A stretch of 64,000 nucleotides of DNA from Oegoconia quadripuncta (Eukaryota > Arthropoda > Insecta > Lepidoptera > Autostichidae): the NCBI GenBank assembly GCA_949316235.1, contig OX438751.1:17360801-17424800 (forward strand), given 5' to 3'. Below the pieces are notes generated by a model, which worked only from the letters and a program-made list of their open reading frames with translations, was not told the DNA's origin and did no database searches. Every line of letters begins with the position of its first letter. Positions within the stretch are counted from its first letter, which is position 1. Below are positions 10,832-22,059 of the stretch, piece by piece. The position numbers and the translations under genes are program-made.

Positions 10832-11430
10832 GTATTTGATTTTTACTTTGTGTTTTATTTATGTTACTCTTATACATAAGTTTATCAATAAAGAATTTAT
10901 TACTAACTTTAATGTTGTAATTATTTTATACGTTTGAAAAGTGCTTCAAAAATCAACACTACAACGGTTCTCATAATCGTGTAGAATTCTCAAATTATCA
11001 TCAAATAATTTAAAAAAAATGCGGCAGAGCGACGGGCTCTAAAGTGATGATTTAGGGGTTCCTTTTGCAGATCCCTGAAAATTTTAGCAACTGAAATTAG
11101 TAAACGCAATCCATACACAATAACATTCGAAATAATTGATTTAACTTGAAATCGTTGCACATAATAAGTGATGTTATGAGTACAATACAATTTGTGGGTG
11201 GTATTGCACCATACCTACTTACAATTACTATTTAATATCTACTTGTAACTACTATCTAATTATAAGTAGGTATAGTACAAGTGCACAGTAGGTACAGCTT
11301 GAACCTTTACATGCCCGTATATTACAACTTAAGTTGTCTCAGTAAATTATGAATACATTTCGATAGTACTTCATGCTATGTTTTAAATCGGTTATTGCGT
11401 TAACGAAATAACTTGCTGTAACCAAATAAA

Positions 11431-11672
11431 GCGTCTGTGGCTCAGTGGTGAAGACACGGACCCTAATTGGGAAGACCGGGTTCGATCCCCAGGCAGACCA
11501 TGTACCAGATTTTAACTCGCATTTCTGAGAAAAAAAAAATCGAAGGCATGTTAAGTTCCCCAACTCGCACTCTGCCAGCGTGGTGGACTATGGCCGCTAT
11601 ACTTCCTCAATACGAGGTATAAGGTCTAAATCCCTGCTGTGGGATGTTTACGGGCTGATGATGATGAAATAA
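11431..11672 (+). mobile_element. SINE-D: tRNA-like head joined to a LINE 3' tail
   Basis: Head GCGTCTGTGGCTCAGTGGTG (A box) and CCGGGTTCGATCCCCAGGC (B box), then 90 bp of linker. The tail GTTCCCCAACTCGCACTC, CCAGCGTGGTGGACTATGG and GTGGGATGTTTACGGGCTGA follows the 3' region of the LINE at 1920-2036 closely and ends GATGATGATGAAATAAATAA. Confidence 0.78.
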
Positions 11673-11786
11673 ATAACTATATATAGGCATTAAAAATTTA
11701 GAAAACCCTCGATAACATTGATTGAACAAATCATTCTATCATGCAGATAAACCAAATCAATTGTGTTAAAAGATAATTAGCATCGA

Positions 11787-12055
11787 AAAGACTTAACCGA
11801 TTTCCATCAAACATGGCTAAGAACCACGTGCGTGATACTAGAATACACAAAGTGGAAATAGTGCCCGAAGGAAGAAAAATAGTGTCTCTGTCGTTTAAGA
11901 GTTATTCGATATTAGTGAGCATTCTGGCGTCACGTGTTGCTGGAATCCTCATTCGGATGCGCAGAGACTGCGTTACCTATGATTATAATTTATATTCCAA
12001 AAAATGGTACATAAATTGTGCCACCAAAATATACAAGTACCATAAATAGTTCTTG
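11787..12055 (+). repeat. Repeat F with 3' extension (H segment)
   Basis: CTTAACCGATTTCCATCAAA and ATGGCTAAGAACC lead into GGCGTCACGTGTTGCTGGAA, CTGCGTTACCTATGATTATA and AATTGTGCCACCAAAATATA. The H part recurs inverted at 17885-18055 and in part at 9148-9190 and 58560-58690. Confidence 0.7.
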
Positions 12056-12105
12056 AAAAACAACGAAGTTATTTAGACTTTGCTAAAAAAGCAACGCAGA
12101 TAACG

Positions 12106-12540
12106 GACGACGGTGTAGTGGATAGTGACCCTAGTTGTGGGTTCAAAATCAAATCCCGCGAGAGGTAAATGTTTGTGTGATGAATACGAACCGCCTCCGT
12201 GGCTCAATGTAAACAACATTGAGTTTACGATTCGGAGGTCGCGGGTTCGATCCCACATCCGGGTACATGTTTAAGTACTCGACTTGGTTGGTGGTAGGGC
12301 ATTTTAAATGTCCGCCTGGCTAGCTACCACCATCTTATCTAAATCTGCGGCCAAGCAGCAATGTTAATAGCATTGTTGGGGTTTCCGGGTCAGTACACTT
12401 CCACCTTCAACCTCATCTTCACTTAACATCAGGTGTGATTGAGGTCAAGTACCAATCCGTTGTGCATAAAAAAATAAAAAATAAATAAAAATAAGAACAT
12501 TTATTCCCGAGTCATTGATGTTTATATAAACATTTATTAT
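12106..12540 (+). mobile_element. SINE-A split by a SINE-B insertion
   Basis: SINE-A runs 12106-12190 (head with GTGTAGTGGATAGTGACCC up to GTGTGATGAATACGAA) and resumes at 12495 (GAACATTTATTCCCGAGTCA). Between them lies a SINE-B copy (12191-12494, CCGCCTCCGTGGCTCAATG to an A-rich tail). GAA occurs on both sides. SINE-A is therefore the older layer. Confidence 0.8.
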
Positions 12541-12627
12541 TTTTTTTTTTGAAGCTTTATTCATGAAGTGCATTATAGATTTTTTTGTACAATAAAGTGT
12601 ACTTGATTGATTGATTGATTGATTTAT
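12541..12627 (+). mobile_element. LINE 3' end with (GATT)n
   Basis: GAAGCTTTATTCATGAAGTG, TTTTGTACAATAAAGTGTAC and five TGATT units. Related ends are at 41288-41350 (minus) and 57690-57845. Confidence 0.6.
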
Positions 12628-12730
12628 GTATGGAATGTATGGTATTCTATGCAAAATCACACAGTAAGAATAAACATTGCGGCCGAGTACCCCCGAGCAT
12701 AATCTTAAATATAAAATAACTTAAAATTTG

Positions 12731-12959
12731 ACGCCTCAGTGGCTCAATTTAAACAACGTAGGGTTTATGATTCGGGGATCGAAGGTTTGATTCCCCACGG
12801 AGTACATGTTTAGTACTCGGCTTAGTTGTACATTTTAAATGTCCGCCTGTCTAGCTACCACCATCTTATCAAAGATAGCCCATTCTGTTTCAGGGTTAGT
12901 ACACTTCTCCACCTTCGGCCTCGTATTCACTCGTATAACACGTTGGGCATAAAAAAAAA
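12731..12959 (+). mobile_element. SINE-B, internally deleted
   Basis: Head ACGCCTCAGTGGCTCAATT; B-box region GAAGGTTTGATTCCCC; body GTCCGCCTGTCTAGCTACC; A-tract at 12951-12959. Confidence 0.7.
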
Positions 12960-13009
12960 TACCATCGAAAGGTTATGTATCTCTATGTATAAACACTATG
13001 TATCTCTAA

Positions 13010-13127
13010 GGTTTGCTGGTAGAAAACTCTATCGGAGTTAAGCTCGCCTTTGTACATTTTATATACAATGCATATTTCTGTAACGATTTTGTGTACAATA
13101 AAGATATTAAGATATATTAAGATATGA
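13010..13127 (+). mobile_element. LINE 3' end
   Basis: GGTAGAAAACTCTATCGGAG, CTCGCCTTTGTACATTTTAT and TGTGTACAATAAAGATATTA with a TTAAGATATA tail. Confidence 0.55.
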
Positions 13128-13157
13128 TATTACCGAAATACCCCCAAAAAACTGTGT

Positions 13158-13395
13158 TAAAAGGTAAATATGTTCGAAAAAGCTTAACCGATTTTCATTA
13201 AAAATTGGCTAAGAACCTCAGCTCAGGCGACCTCTTTTAGTCTTTAATACAAAAAAAAATCGCACTCACATGGCCTGATGGCCACTCGTTACTGAGATAC
13301 GACCGGACAAGGACGGGGCACATACACATACTCACAACACCGTCAAACACATAACATCTTTCATATATCGTCGGGGGTTACAAATTTACGAAAAC
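13158..13395 (+). repeat. Repeat F
   Basis: CTTAACCGATTTTCATTAAA, GACCTCTTTTAGTCTTTAAT, CTCGTTACTGAGATACGACC, ATCGTCGGGGGTTACAAA. Confidence 0.72.
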
Positions 13396-13722
13396 GTACA
13401 TGATTTACTGAGTAAACCTAGGTTATATTAAGGTTCGTATGTATCGAACTGTACGTAATGAATGGAGTAGATAATGATTTATTCCTTTCATTATTTGTTT
13501 TAGGCTAAAACATAACGACTAATGGAAGTCCCACTGATATCACGAGTAAAGATATATGTGGGCAGAAATAGCTCATTATATACAGTAAGATTTTAAATAG
13601 CTTTGTTGTACTTCTCCGTGTATCTATATAATATAACTACTGAGATATTAATCAATACTTACATCGGTGTAAATGTTTTCGATGGACAGAATTGTATTAT
13701 AAAACCAATGAAACTGACAGTA

Positions 13723-13947
13723 GAATAAATAAATAAATATTTTGGACAATTGCACCAATCATTTCCCAAACTAAGTAAAGCTTGTAGGGTACCTACTATG
13801 GTATAACCGATAAACATACAAAAGCATCCATGACTCGAGAATAAAATGTTGATATTCATCACACAAACATTTTCGCCTCGCGGGATTCGAACCCTCAACC
13901 GCTGGTTTCGATGACAGGGTCACTATCTACTACAGCAATTGGTAGTC
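13723..13947 (-). mobile_element. SINE-A, near full-length
   Basis: A-rich end AATAAATAAATATTTTGGAC, CCATGACTCGAGAATAAAAT and antisense B box GCGGGATTCGAACCCTCAAC, ending at the head CTACAGCAATTGGTAGTC. Confidence 0.75.
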
Positions 13948-14041
13948 TCATTATAGAAAACTTCATTCAAATTTATCTCTCCAGAAAACAAAAATTTGGC
14001 TTAATTTTGGTTCTGATTTATTTAACTCAACAATGCACAAT

Positions 14042-14278
14042 AATCTTTAATTTCCGACGATAAACGTTATGTTATTGCGCTGTGTGTGTGTCCGGTCTTT
14101 CTCCGGATGTAAGCATCTGAGTAATACATGGACCATTTGAGTGCGGTTTTTTTTTATAATAAAGACTAAATTAAGGACAGGTACTAGCGCCGTTTGAATG
14201 ATATTTAACTGTAACGCAGTTTTTTATGTATTCGATGACATCTTAGTGTTTTTCGAGGGTTTGCCCAACATGTCATTC
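14042..14278 (-). repeat. Repeat F
   Basis: Plus strand TTGAGTGCGGTTTTTTTTTA, TAAAGACTAAATTAAGGACA and a distal GATGATATTTAACTG match F in reverse. A second piece (14606-14735, GTTTCGAAGATATTTAGCTT) follows the foldback element. Confidence 0.65.
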
Positions 14279-14282
14279 CATT

Positions 14283-14590
14283 CAAACCCTCAAGTGCAAA
14301 TTTTCCGAAATGAATAAACCGATTATAATGAAACTTTACACGTATAAGCAGGATACATAGATCTAAAAAGTTAATAGAAAACAAACAAGTATCGAATTTA
14401 AAAGAATATATTGCAATGTTTCTGACACAATGGAAAATTTAAAATTGACCTTACTTAATTTGAACAATGTTTTTCGAAAATGTTCTTTACTCACTTTTTA
14501 GATCTATATACATGCTTTACGCGTATAAAGTTTCATTAGAAAGGCTTTATTTATTTCGAAAAATTTGGACTTGCAAGTTTATACGGAATA
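14283..14590. mobile_element. Long-TIR foldback element
   Basis: Left arm 14288-14398 (AAATTTTCCGAAATGAATAA, AATGAAACTTTACACGTATA, ATAGATCTAAAAAGTTAAT) is inverted, with some differences, at 14468-14580. The interior is about 70 bp. There is no coding capacity. It lies between two repeat-F pieces. Confidence 0.7.
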
Positions 14591-14767
14591 CCGTGCGGGA
14601 TAAACCCTCTTAACTAAGTGAGAAGGAAATCGGTTACGCCGTTTCGAAGATATTTAGCTTTTAACATAGTTGGTTTGGTTTATCTGGATGATATAATTAT
14701 GTTTCGAGGGGGTTCTCAAAATTTTTAATTCAGTTATGATACAGCATTAATTAGCGCCTCCCCCCTA

Positions 14768-14832
14768 GAAGGCCCTATGGGGGAGGCCTATGTTCAACAG
14801 TGGACGTCCTGTGACTGATGTGAAGATGATTA
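14768..14832 (+). mobile_element. RTE-type LINE 3' tip
   Basis: Contains ATGGGGGAGGCCTATGTTCA, then ACAGTGGACGTCCTGTGACT, which encodes the common RTE C-terminus MGEAYVQQWTS and a stop. Confidence 0.65.
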
Positions 14833-14983
14833 ATCAGGGCGCACTAACCATAACCAATATTCGGTAAAGACTAAAGTCTATTCATTCTTATCATGTAAAC
14901 AAACACTTCTCAAAGACATTGTCACACTTTTCTCTCTGATTATACAATAACCATCTCTTATAATGTTGTTGTAAATTGACCCT

Positions 14984-15141
14984 CTTATTCATAAAAATTT
15001 ACAAACGCTTTTTAAGCCTGTTTTAGTTAAGGTATGTTTTGCCACTTTCTTTCATTACAACATTTCCTTATGAACGACAGAGACAAAACACACTATAACT
15101 AAGACAGGCTTATAAAGTGTTTGTAAATTTTTATGAATAGG
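14984..15141. mobile_element. MITE, near-palindromic
   Basis: Inverted arms of about 57 bp: left TATTCATAAAAATTTACAAA then CGCTTTTTAAGCCTGTTTTA; right, read in reverse, TATTCATAAAAATTTACAAA then CACTTTATAAGCCTGTCTTA. Total 158 bp, with a 40-bp loop. Confidence 0.78.
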
Positions 15142-15407
15142 ACAGATAAACTCACAAAGTATGGAAATCAACCAAGAAACTACTGAAAAATATCATGTCT
15201 AATAAGATTTTGTTCAATAATCGAAGGAATGAATTACCTCCAAAATATCTGACATTGCAATGTCTTCATTGTCTATGCATCATACGATCGTATGTCACGT
15301 TTAATGTGATAAGGCACAGGATGAATCGAGTATAACACACATCACAAATAATCTTTAAATCTGTCTAATAAGACCACTCTAGCCCAAAGATGATTAATAA
15401 TAATATT

Positions 15408-15618
15408 AAATAAATATCCTTAGACATACACACAGTGCCATCTAGTTCCACAGTAAGCAACTATAGGCTTGTGTTGTGGATACCAGATGATTGATATACT
15501 ACATAAATACATATTTTTTTTGTAAATAAATACTTATTATAAATGAAAACATCCATAACTCGGGTACACATGTCCGTATTCATCACACATCGTAGTGGTC
15601 AGACACCAAACAGGTCGT
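15408..15618 (-). mobile_element. SINE-C with the B-box region deleted
   Basis: Plus strand CAGTGCCATCTAGTTCCACA, GGATACCAGATGATTGATAT, CATCCATAACTCGGGTACAC and ACACCAAACAGGTCG. Compared with 26273-26533 it lacks about 50 bp around the B box. Confidence 0.75.
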
Positions 15619-16079
15619 CAAAATCGGAATGATTGTTACAATAAAACCTATATTCCAGTAAAATTTTTGTGGTGTAATTTCCCATAATTTTAAAGTTCCT
15701 GAATTTTTGTAGAAGGATAGAGTACCCAACAGTAATATTACAAAAATGTTTTCTATCATTTCTGTAGGTTGCTTTAGGAATAGTATAGGTATTTAGTTAT
15801 AAAACCTACAATATTAAATTAAAATTACCGGTGTGAACTTTATTGTGTTGTAGAAGATGCTAAGAACTCCTAAAATAATTTTCTAAAAAATGAATCAATG
15901 GCTACTTTATATTTTCTAAAAATAGGTTATTGAGTCGTGATATTTGCCTTTGGGGAAATTTTTAATAAATGTAAAGAAGTTATAAATTGATTTTTTGAAA
16001 ATCGTTACAGGGGTTCTAAGTAAATTCTTCGGCGCAATGAAATTCATTATGGTAATTTTAATCGTATTGTCTATGTTTT

Positions 16080-16136
16080 ATTACTAAATGTCCTACATTG
16101 AATAAAATATTTTTGATTTTGATTTTGATTTTGAAT
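16080..16136 (+). mobile_element. LINE 3' tip with (GATTTT)n
   Basis: CCTACATTGAATAAAATATT followed by four TTGATTT units. Confidence 0.5.
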
Positions 16137-16794
16137 ATCTATATACGCTACCAATTTGTTAGAATTTTTTGTAATTTAATCACTGACTGATAGATGGATA
16201 GATAAAGCGTTTGTTTGTTAGTCCAGTCACAACATACATTAAGTTTTGCAAGAATTTTTATTAAACTTATAATGTAGATATAACTACAGAATATGACTGG
16301 TACTCTACTCATGTGCAAAAAATCACGCCCTTTAAAATTTTTAGGTTTTAAAAATTTTAAAAGATTAAATATTTTAAAAAAATAGGAAGTTAAAAGGGTA
16401 TCCTTACTGGACTACCTACTTAGGTTTTAAATCGGTGTTCCGAACATGAAAGTGTTAGTGGTTTAGTTTATTCGACATAGATTGTAACAATGATCTTTGG
16501 GCTAGTAGTCTTATTATAGATTTAAAGATTATATCTACATACTTATCACCTGATGTATTTCCGATAGTGTCAACGATTTTTGAGATTCGTATAATTTCAC
16601 TTGCAATCAAAAAGATTCATGCATGAGAGTACGCTAATGACATAAGTACGGTGTTTGGATAAACCTATATAGGTGTTTAGATAGAAACAAACATTTTAGA
16701 TAAATAAATAAATACATGAGCATAGTTCTTAAATTGAAAAGAGAGAAATAAATACATACAAATACATAGCATTACATCGGAGTATTTGTCTTAA

Positions 16795-16960
16795 TCGCCA
16801 CGCTTGGGAGAGTGTTGCATATTCTTTGCGAGCTCTACACCAATGATGATTGTGCCCATCGCTGGTCTATAGACTATAGGCCACGATATCCATGGGAAGA
16901 GACAGCTTGGTACTACACGACCCCAGTTAAATTTAATAACCTATAGCATGGAGAAGCATA
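16795..16960 (+). repeat. LINE-like fragment related to 52915-53060
   Basis: CGCCACGCTTGGGAGAGTGT and TGCCCATCGCTGGTCTATAG parallel CACCATGCTTGGCAGCTCCG and TGCCCATCCCTGGTCTATGC in the other copy. Confidence 0.5.
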
Positions 16961-17039
16961 TTCATTCAATAATTGAAGCTTGTATAAACTCCCATCATCC
17001 ATTTCGCCTTGACACCGCGATACTCGAAAATGCAGATGT

Positions 17040-17285
17040 TTTCACAATGCAACCACTTAAATGCAATAAAGTCGTTTATTAGGTAAGTAATTATGCCCAT
17101 TTTTAATTGACACGCAAAATTTCCGCTTCGTTGATGAGAAACGGTGGCGATATGATCGCCAGTAAAGAGTTGGATAGGGATTTTATTACGCGAAAAGCCA
17201 TCAATGCGCTGAACGAGACGCGTGACTCCTGTGAAACCGCCAATATTGTTTTAATCACGGGAAAATTAATTACCTAACGGTAAAT
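17040..17285. promoter_or_regulatory. Unique island rich in homeodomain-type words
   Basis: Contains GCAATAAAGTCGTTTATTAG (two opposed Cad/Hox-like words), TTTTTAATTGACACG, TTTTATTACGCG and a TTAATCACGGG stretch, in a GC-richer patch. No repeat match and no good frame. Confidence 0.28.
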
Positions 17286-17334
17286 ACTCTACAATAATAC
17301 AAACAAGATTAAACACACTACAATTTACGATTTA

Positions 17335-17556
17335 GAAATGCGAAAGTTTGGATGTTTGTTTATTTGTTTGTTTGCTTGTTGCTCAATTACGACGAAACGG
17401 ATCAACGGATTTGGATGGAATTTGGTATATAGGTAGAACATACTCTCGATTAAGACAGGGTTTTTTAACCCGATCAAATGAGTAGTTCCCGCGGGATAAA
17501 CAAATTTCCGCGATTAAGTTATTCCACGCAGGTGAAGCCGCGGGCGGAAAGCTTGT
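17335..17556 (+). repeat. Repeat E, 5' edge eroded
   Basis: AATGCGAAAGTTTGGATGTT, GACGAAACGGATCAACGGAT and GCAGGTGAAGCCGCGGGCGG followed by AAAGCTTGT. Confidence 0.75.
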
Positions 17557-17884
17557 TAAAAATAAGAGTGTTACAATTTATAGTTTAAATTGTAGCCATA
17601 TAAGCGTCGTACGCAGATTGATAAATTATGTTGTGAATGGCTTTGAATGTCTGAATTGTTGTTGTTGAATTGAATTGATGTGACTTTTTGACCAAGTCAA
17701 AAAACTATGGTGAAATAGAGTCAAATAGTAGCCAAAGGAAAAAAATGTGGCACTGTAGTTTAAAGTTTTGCAAGAATGTATATGTGTGGCCGACAAAAAG
17801 CCGTCCGTCTGCGCTGCTCTTTACAGAAAGATATCTAAGCAACTTCGTTGTTTTTAAAGAACTATTTTTGGGACTTGTTTATTA

Positions 17885-18058
17885 CGGTGACACTATTTAT
17901 GCACAATTTTTTGGAAATTAAATTATAATCATAGGTAACGAAGTCTCTGCGTATGAGAATGAGGATTCTAGCAACACGTGACGCCAGAACACTCACTTAA
18001 AATATTGAATAACTCGTTAAACAACTGTGGCATAAATGTTTTTTGACATAGTCATTAT
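17885..18058 (-). repeat. Repeat F/H, H segment
   Basis: TAATCATAGGTAACGAAGTC, GAGGATTCTAGCAACACGTG and ACGCCAGAACACTCACTTAA are the inverse of 11915-12010. Confidence 0.68.
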
Positions 18059-18069
18059 AGCTAAATTCC

Positions 18070-18310
18070 ACTTTCCGCGTGTACAATAACGCGGCCGGCC
18101 TCCACGCACACACAAAACACCTCCACCGAGCTGTGGACTTAATGTATGTAACATTTTATTATAGAGTCGCGTCAGTCGGCTGTGGAGCGCTTCCGCCACA
18201 GAACTCGCTGAAAGTGTCCAGCGTCAGGTGACGGCGTTTTGTTGCTGTCGCTAGTGGCTCGTGGCGGTGACCCTAAACGGGTCTCGCTGCCATCAAATAC
18301 AGCCAGCTTA
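18070..18310. other. GC-richer block of unknown nature
   Basis: AACGCGGCCGGCCTCCACGC, GTCGCGTCAGTCGGCTGTGG and GCTGTCGCTAGTGGCTCGTG. No family was recognised, and it adjoins repeat F/H. It could be unique DNA or an unrecognised repeat. Confidence 0.25.
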
Positions 18311-18639
18311 CTCTGGTAGTATTATCGTCGTCATGACAGCACGACTGTAATGACCGTATCATTTTCACAGATCATTACATCATTTTAACAATCGACACCA
18401 TCGTCATCAGTAATTTAGATATTCAAAAATAGGATCTCTGATCGTAGAAAAGGTAATGTATGCAATTGTGTAAACAGACAACAAACTCGGGCTGTCTATA
18501 AAATATCAGTCATGTTGTTACTGAGCTCTTTAGTTTGTAGTAATATAAACTAGTAGTCTCTAAGAACCATGTCCTACTTAGTGCAGATTTTACTTTAGTA
18601 AGATAAAGGAAAGAATATCTATGTAGGTGATTAAACTTT

Positions 18640-18910
18640 TACAGAATTTTGAACGTGCTATGTAACGCAAGACGTAGCGGTTCGCGTCACACAACGATTT
18701 TTGGCATCGCATTGACATGACGAGTTATCGCAACATTTTGGCTGCATCACATGTGTGAAACGTCCTCATTAATATCTCGCGAAGGTTCCATCTTCAACCG
18801 CACCGCGGTGCGTCCGGGCGTGGTCGCGCGATCTTATCACACCCATTAGCGAGAACCGCGCCCAGCCACTATCCGCTGCATCGCCTGCACTCACACACCA
18901 GCTAAACGTT
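18640..18910. promoter_or_regulatory. GC-rich unique island with a 14-bp palindrome
   Basis: It contains the perfect palindrome CGCACCGCGGTGCG at 18799-18812 and, 20 bp further on, GATCTTATCACACCCATTAG, which joins a GATA word to a TCACACC T-box-like half-site. It looks single-copy. Confidence 0.33.
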
Positions 18911-19662
18911 ATAATCCGCTTGCCACTTTTAAAAATCAAACCATATCCCTACAAATTTAGAGATTAGTATTCCACAACAAAAAATATTAGACTGTACAAG
19001 ATGAGTTAGGTATAAGAAAAGAAATGAGCCTCATATTTCACAGTTCAGAATCATAGCTTGTAATAATATTCGCTAACTTTTTTCTGCGTTAGTGTAGGTT
19101 CTATCGCGATGTGTATCGCAACCGTAATTTGCGTGATGCAGCTATTTTGTATGATGATAGCCCCGTCAGGCGGCCTCCATCAAGCAGTCTGTCATTCTCT
19201 TGTTAGATAGCTATTCAGGGAATGTTTCGCCCACGCCGAGACCTCAATGTAGGTGCCTAATGCGTTTTAATATTCAATATAGCTTGATATTGATCTTGTT
19301 CAGATTTCTGGGAAATCTGTCGGCGTTGCTGTATAAATTGTATTTAAATTATAAAGTAAGAATTATGTGGAATAGGTATTTTGGTCTATTTTGCGCTGTA
19401 TTATTTAATTATTTTTTTTAAATATCACCAAAATAACGGTTATTATTACTGGTGTTTTCAAGATGGTTTGTTTGTTTGAAGAAAATCGATTTAGCCTTTT
19501 CCAAGATTAATATGGTTAACACATAAGGATTGTTTATATAAATGATATTCGGTATACCTAAGTTTTGTTATAAAATACATTTTTTTTGTGTCTCTTTCGC
19601 GCGTGTGTTTGTGTTTATTTTTTTCTGCGAATACACTGTAAAAGTTGGTCGATAAGATTAGA

Positions 19663-19876
19663 AGTATAAATAAATAAACATTTTGGACACTTACACTTAT
19701 CTAGTCCCAAACTAAGCAAAGCTTGTACTATATATACTAGATAACGGATAAACTTACTTGAATATCCATGTATAAATAAATATTCGTATTCAACACACAA
19801 ATATTTACCCCTCGCGGTATTCGAACCCGCTACCATTAGTTTCACAGACAGGGTCACTATCCACTACACCAATCAC
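19663..19876 (-). mobile_element. SINE-A, near full-length
   Basis: AAATAAACATTTTGGACACT at the 3' side, CTAGTCCCAAACTAAGCAAA in the body, GCGGTATTCGAACCCGCTAC as antisense B box, CCACTACACCAATCAC at the head. Confidence 0.75.
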
Positions 19877-20304
19877 TGTGTGATACTTATACTGAACAAA
19901 ACGCATTATCTGTCAAACTGACGGATAATTGGCGGTCGTTGTAGATGATTGCTGAAGTTTTTGGGTTATATTATAAGGTCTTTGATAAATAAACAGTTCA
20001 TTTACCATATTTAGTAGTTTGATTTGAAGTCAAACCACTAGTTATTAAAAAGTTAACTGATTAAAAGACAGCTATGGCTAAACTGCTGCTTTGCTTACAT
20101 ACATACCTGCTTCTATTCGTATTTTTATATTGTTCCGTTATGCTAATATATTTATTGTATTTTTATCACACAATGTTTAGTTATGCCAATATACTCGTAA
20201 TTAACTACATACAACACGCATACAGAAACATATTTCATATCTATATATATATATATCTTATATTATTTACATTAATCCAGCACTGTTGATTTTTTTGATT
20301 TGTG

Positions 20305-20536
20305 TCGCACTTGTACCATATGATACTCCTCGGGTAATAGCTGAAAATCAGTGTTTTGTTCTTTGAACAATCTCACACACTGAGCTGTGACCCATTTGTC
20401 CTGCTGCAGCACACACATGCTTTAGTTATAAGTTACTAATAGATATATTCTGTAGTTATACCTATATTATAAGTTTTATAAATGACTGGAGTAACAAATA
20501 AACGCTTTATCTATCTATCTATCTATCTATCTAAAC
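20305..20536 (+). repeat. Repeat K with (ATCT)n tail
   Basis: TCACACACTGAGCTGTGACC and GCAGCACACACATGCTTTAG, then AACAAATAAACGC and seven TATC/ATCT units (20508-20534). Confidence 0.62.
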
Positions 20537-20544
20537 ACATAATA

Positions 20545-20625
20545 TAACTTCACGACCTTTATCCCAAATGGTGTGGTCAGAGATATCCCAAACAATAGTG
20601 TTTGAGTGTTCCAAACATTAAAAGT
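20545..20625 (-). repeat. Repeat L
   Basis: CTTTATCCCAAATGGTGTGG, TCAGAGATATCCCAAACAAT; the inverse is the unit of the duplication at 62118-62372. Confidence 0.6.
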
Positions 20626-21046
20626 CTTTGGTTGAAACAACATCTACGGTTCACCTTATATGAAATTTACAGAAATGCACACGTGACCCCCGTGAACCCA
20701 TCGCCGTTGAAATTTGCAATGATATATGACAGGCAGCAATACGGAATTTTAATGCAGTACAAACATAAACTGTTTATTCCGTAATAGATTATTTGCTTAG
20801 TGGTATATCTACGAAAAAAACCCGAATAGCAGCTATTCACAGATTTGATGGTAAGAGCTTAAAATCTGTAAAGTTGGACAAAACATGTCTTCCTCCAGCC
20901 ACCACGGTTGGCTAATCTGCGACAAATAAATAATCTAACCAAACCCCCGGCTAAATTTATATCGTTTAGAAAATGTCCTCACTCAAAAATATTATATCAG
21001 TGGTAAAAGAAATAAATATTACTCGGTAACTTATTTCAGTTGTACA

Positions 21047-21423
21047 ATGACAATAATTATTAAATCTAATAACATCGCACATCAACAGCTTAGCAGTCCA
21101 CTATTAGACATATCTCATGCCGCGATTTTGCTCTCTATGAAAGGATTTTCCCCAATCGCCACACTAGGCAGGCGGGTTTGCGAGGTCGGTACTCGCCTTC
21201 TACGACACCCACGTGAGAAAAATAGTAAATTCTACTCTGCTGGGAACTGACACACTGACATGCATGTAATGAATTTGTAATGTTGAATTAATTAATTGAC
21301 AAATCCCTTACATAGTTCGATGTAAGGTTAACCTAAATTCAAATCTTAATGTCACAAAATAAATGGTTATGTCATCATCTTCTGGGGTCGGCGCCGTCTT
21401 TTTCTTCCAATCTCCTCTATCAG
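21047..21423. repeat. LINE-like fragment, unassigned
   Basis: CACTAGGCAGGCGGGTTTGC, TACTCGCCTTCTACGACACC and TTCTGGGGTCGGCGCCGTCT look like decayed LINE sequence next to SINE-B. The frame 21047-21250 is not recognisable. Confidence 0.35.
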
Positions 21424-21651
21424 GTTGGTTGGTGGCAGGGCATTTTAAATGTCCGCCTGGCTAGCTACCACCATCTTATCTAAATCTGCGGCCAAGCAGC
21501 AATGTTAATAGAATTGTTGTGTTCCGGTTGTCAGAGATAAGATAGCTAGTCCCCCAAATGTGTTCGGGTTTACGCTTCCACCTTCGACCTCATCTTCACT
21601 TAACATCAGGTGTGATTGAGGTCAAGTACGAACCCGTCGTGCATAAAAAAA
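21424..21651 (+). mobile_element. SINE-B, head-truncated
   Basis: Body from GGTTGGTTGGTGGCAGGGC through CTAGCTACCACCATCTTATC to the tail CACTTAACATCAGGTGTGAT and A8. Confidence 0.75.
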
Positions 21652-21872
21652 ATCAGCCGTTACCTCATCATGCACGCCCTTTTTGTTCATATCATCATTC
21701 ATACAATCCATCCATCTTTTCCGTGGTCTTCCTATTCCCTTCCAACCAGTTTTCATCCTTCCTCATAACATATCCATCGCAAGCTAAACGGTTTCCTTTT
21801 AACTTTTCTGTCACGATTGCCGCTTTTAAACTCCCTCTTACATACTCATTTCTTATTTATCCATCCTCGTCA
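21651..21872 (-). mobile_element. Non-LTR reverse transcriptase C-terminal remnant
   Basis: The minus strand encodes GRPRKRWMDCMNDDMNKKGV with further decayed sequence upstream, the usual C-terminal motif of an endonuclease-type LINE protein. A SINE-B copy sits immediately beside it at 21424-21651. Confidence 0.6.
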
Positions 21873-22059
21873 CTCCACTCATCCAACTCAACATTCTGAA
21901 CAAAATAAGTTTTGATATATTAATTATTTGAAACCTAGCTTGTGTGCCATGAGGCATACTTAGAAAAATTTCGTCAATAGTTTTCTACCAACAAATTGTG
22001 TTAATTATTATGAAGCGCTGTCATCTAATAAACTAAGTTATGTGGCCGGCCATAGGTTC

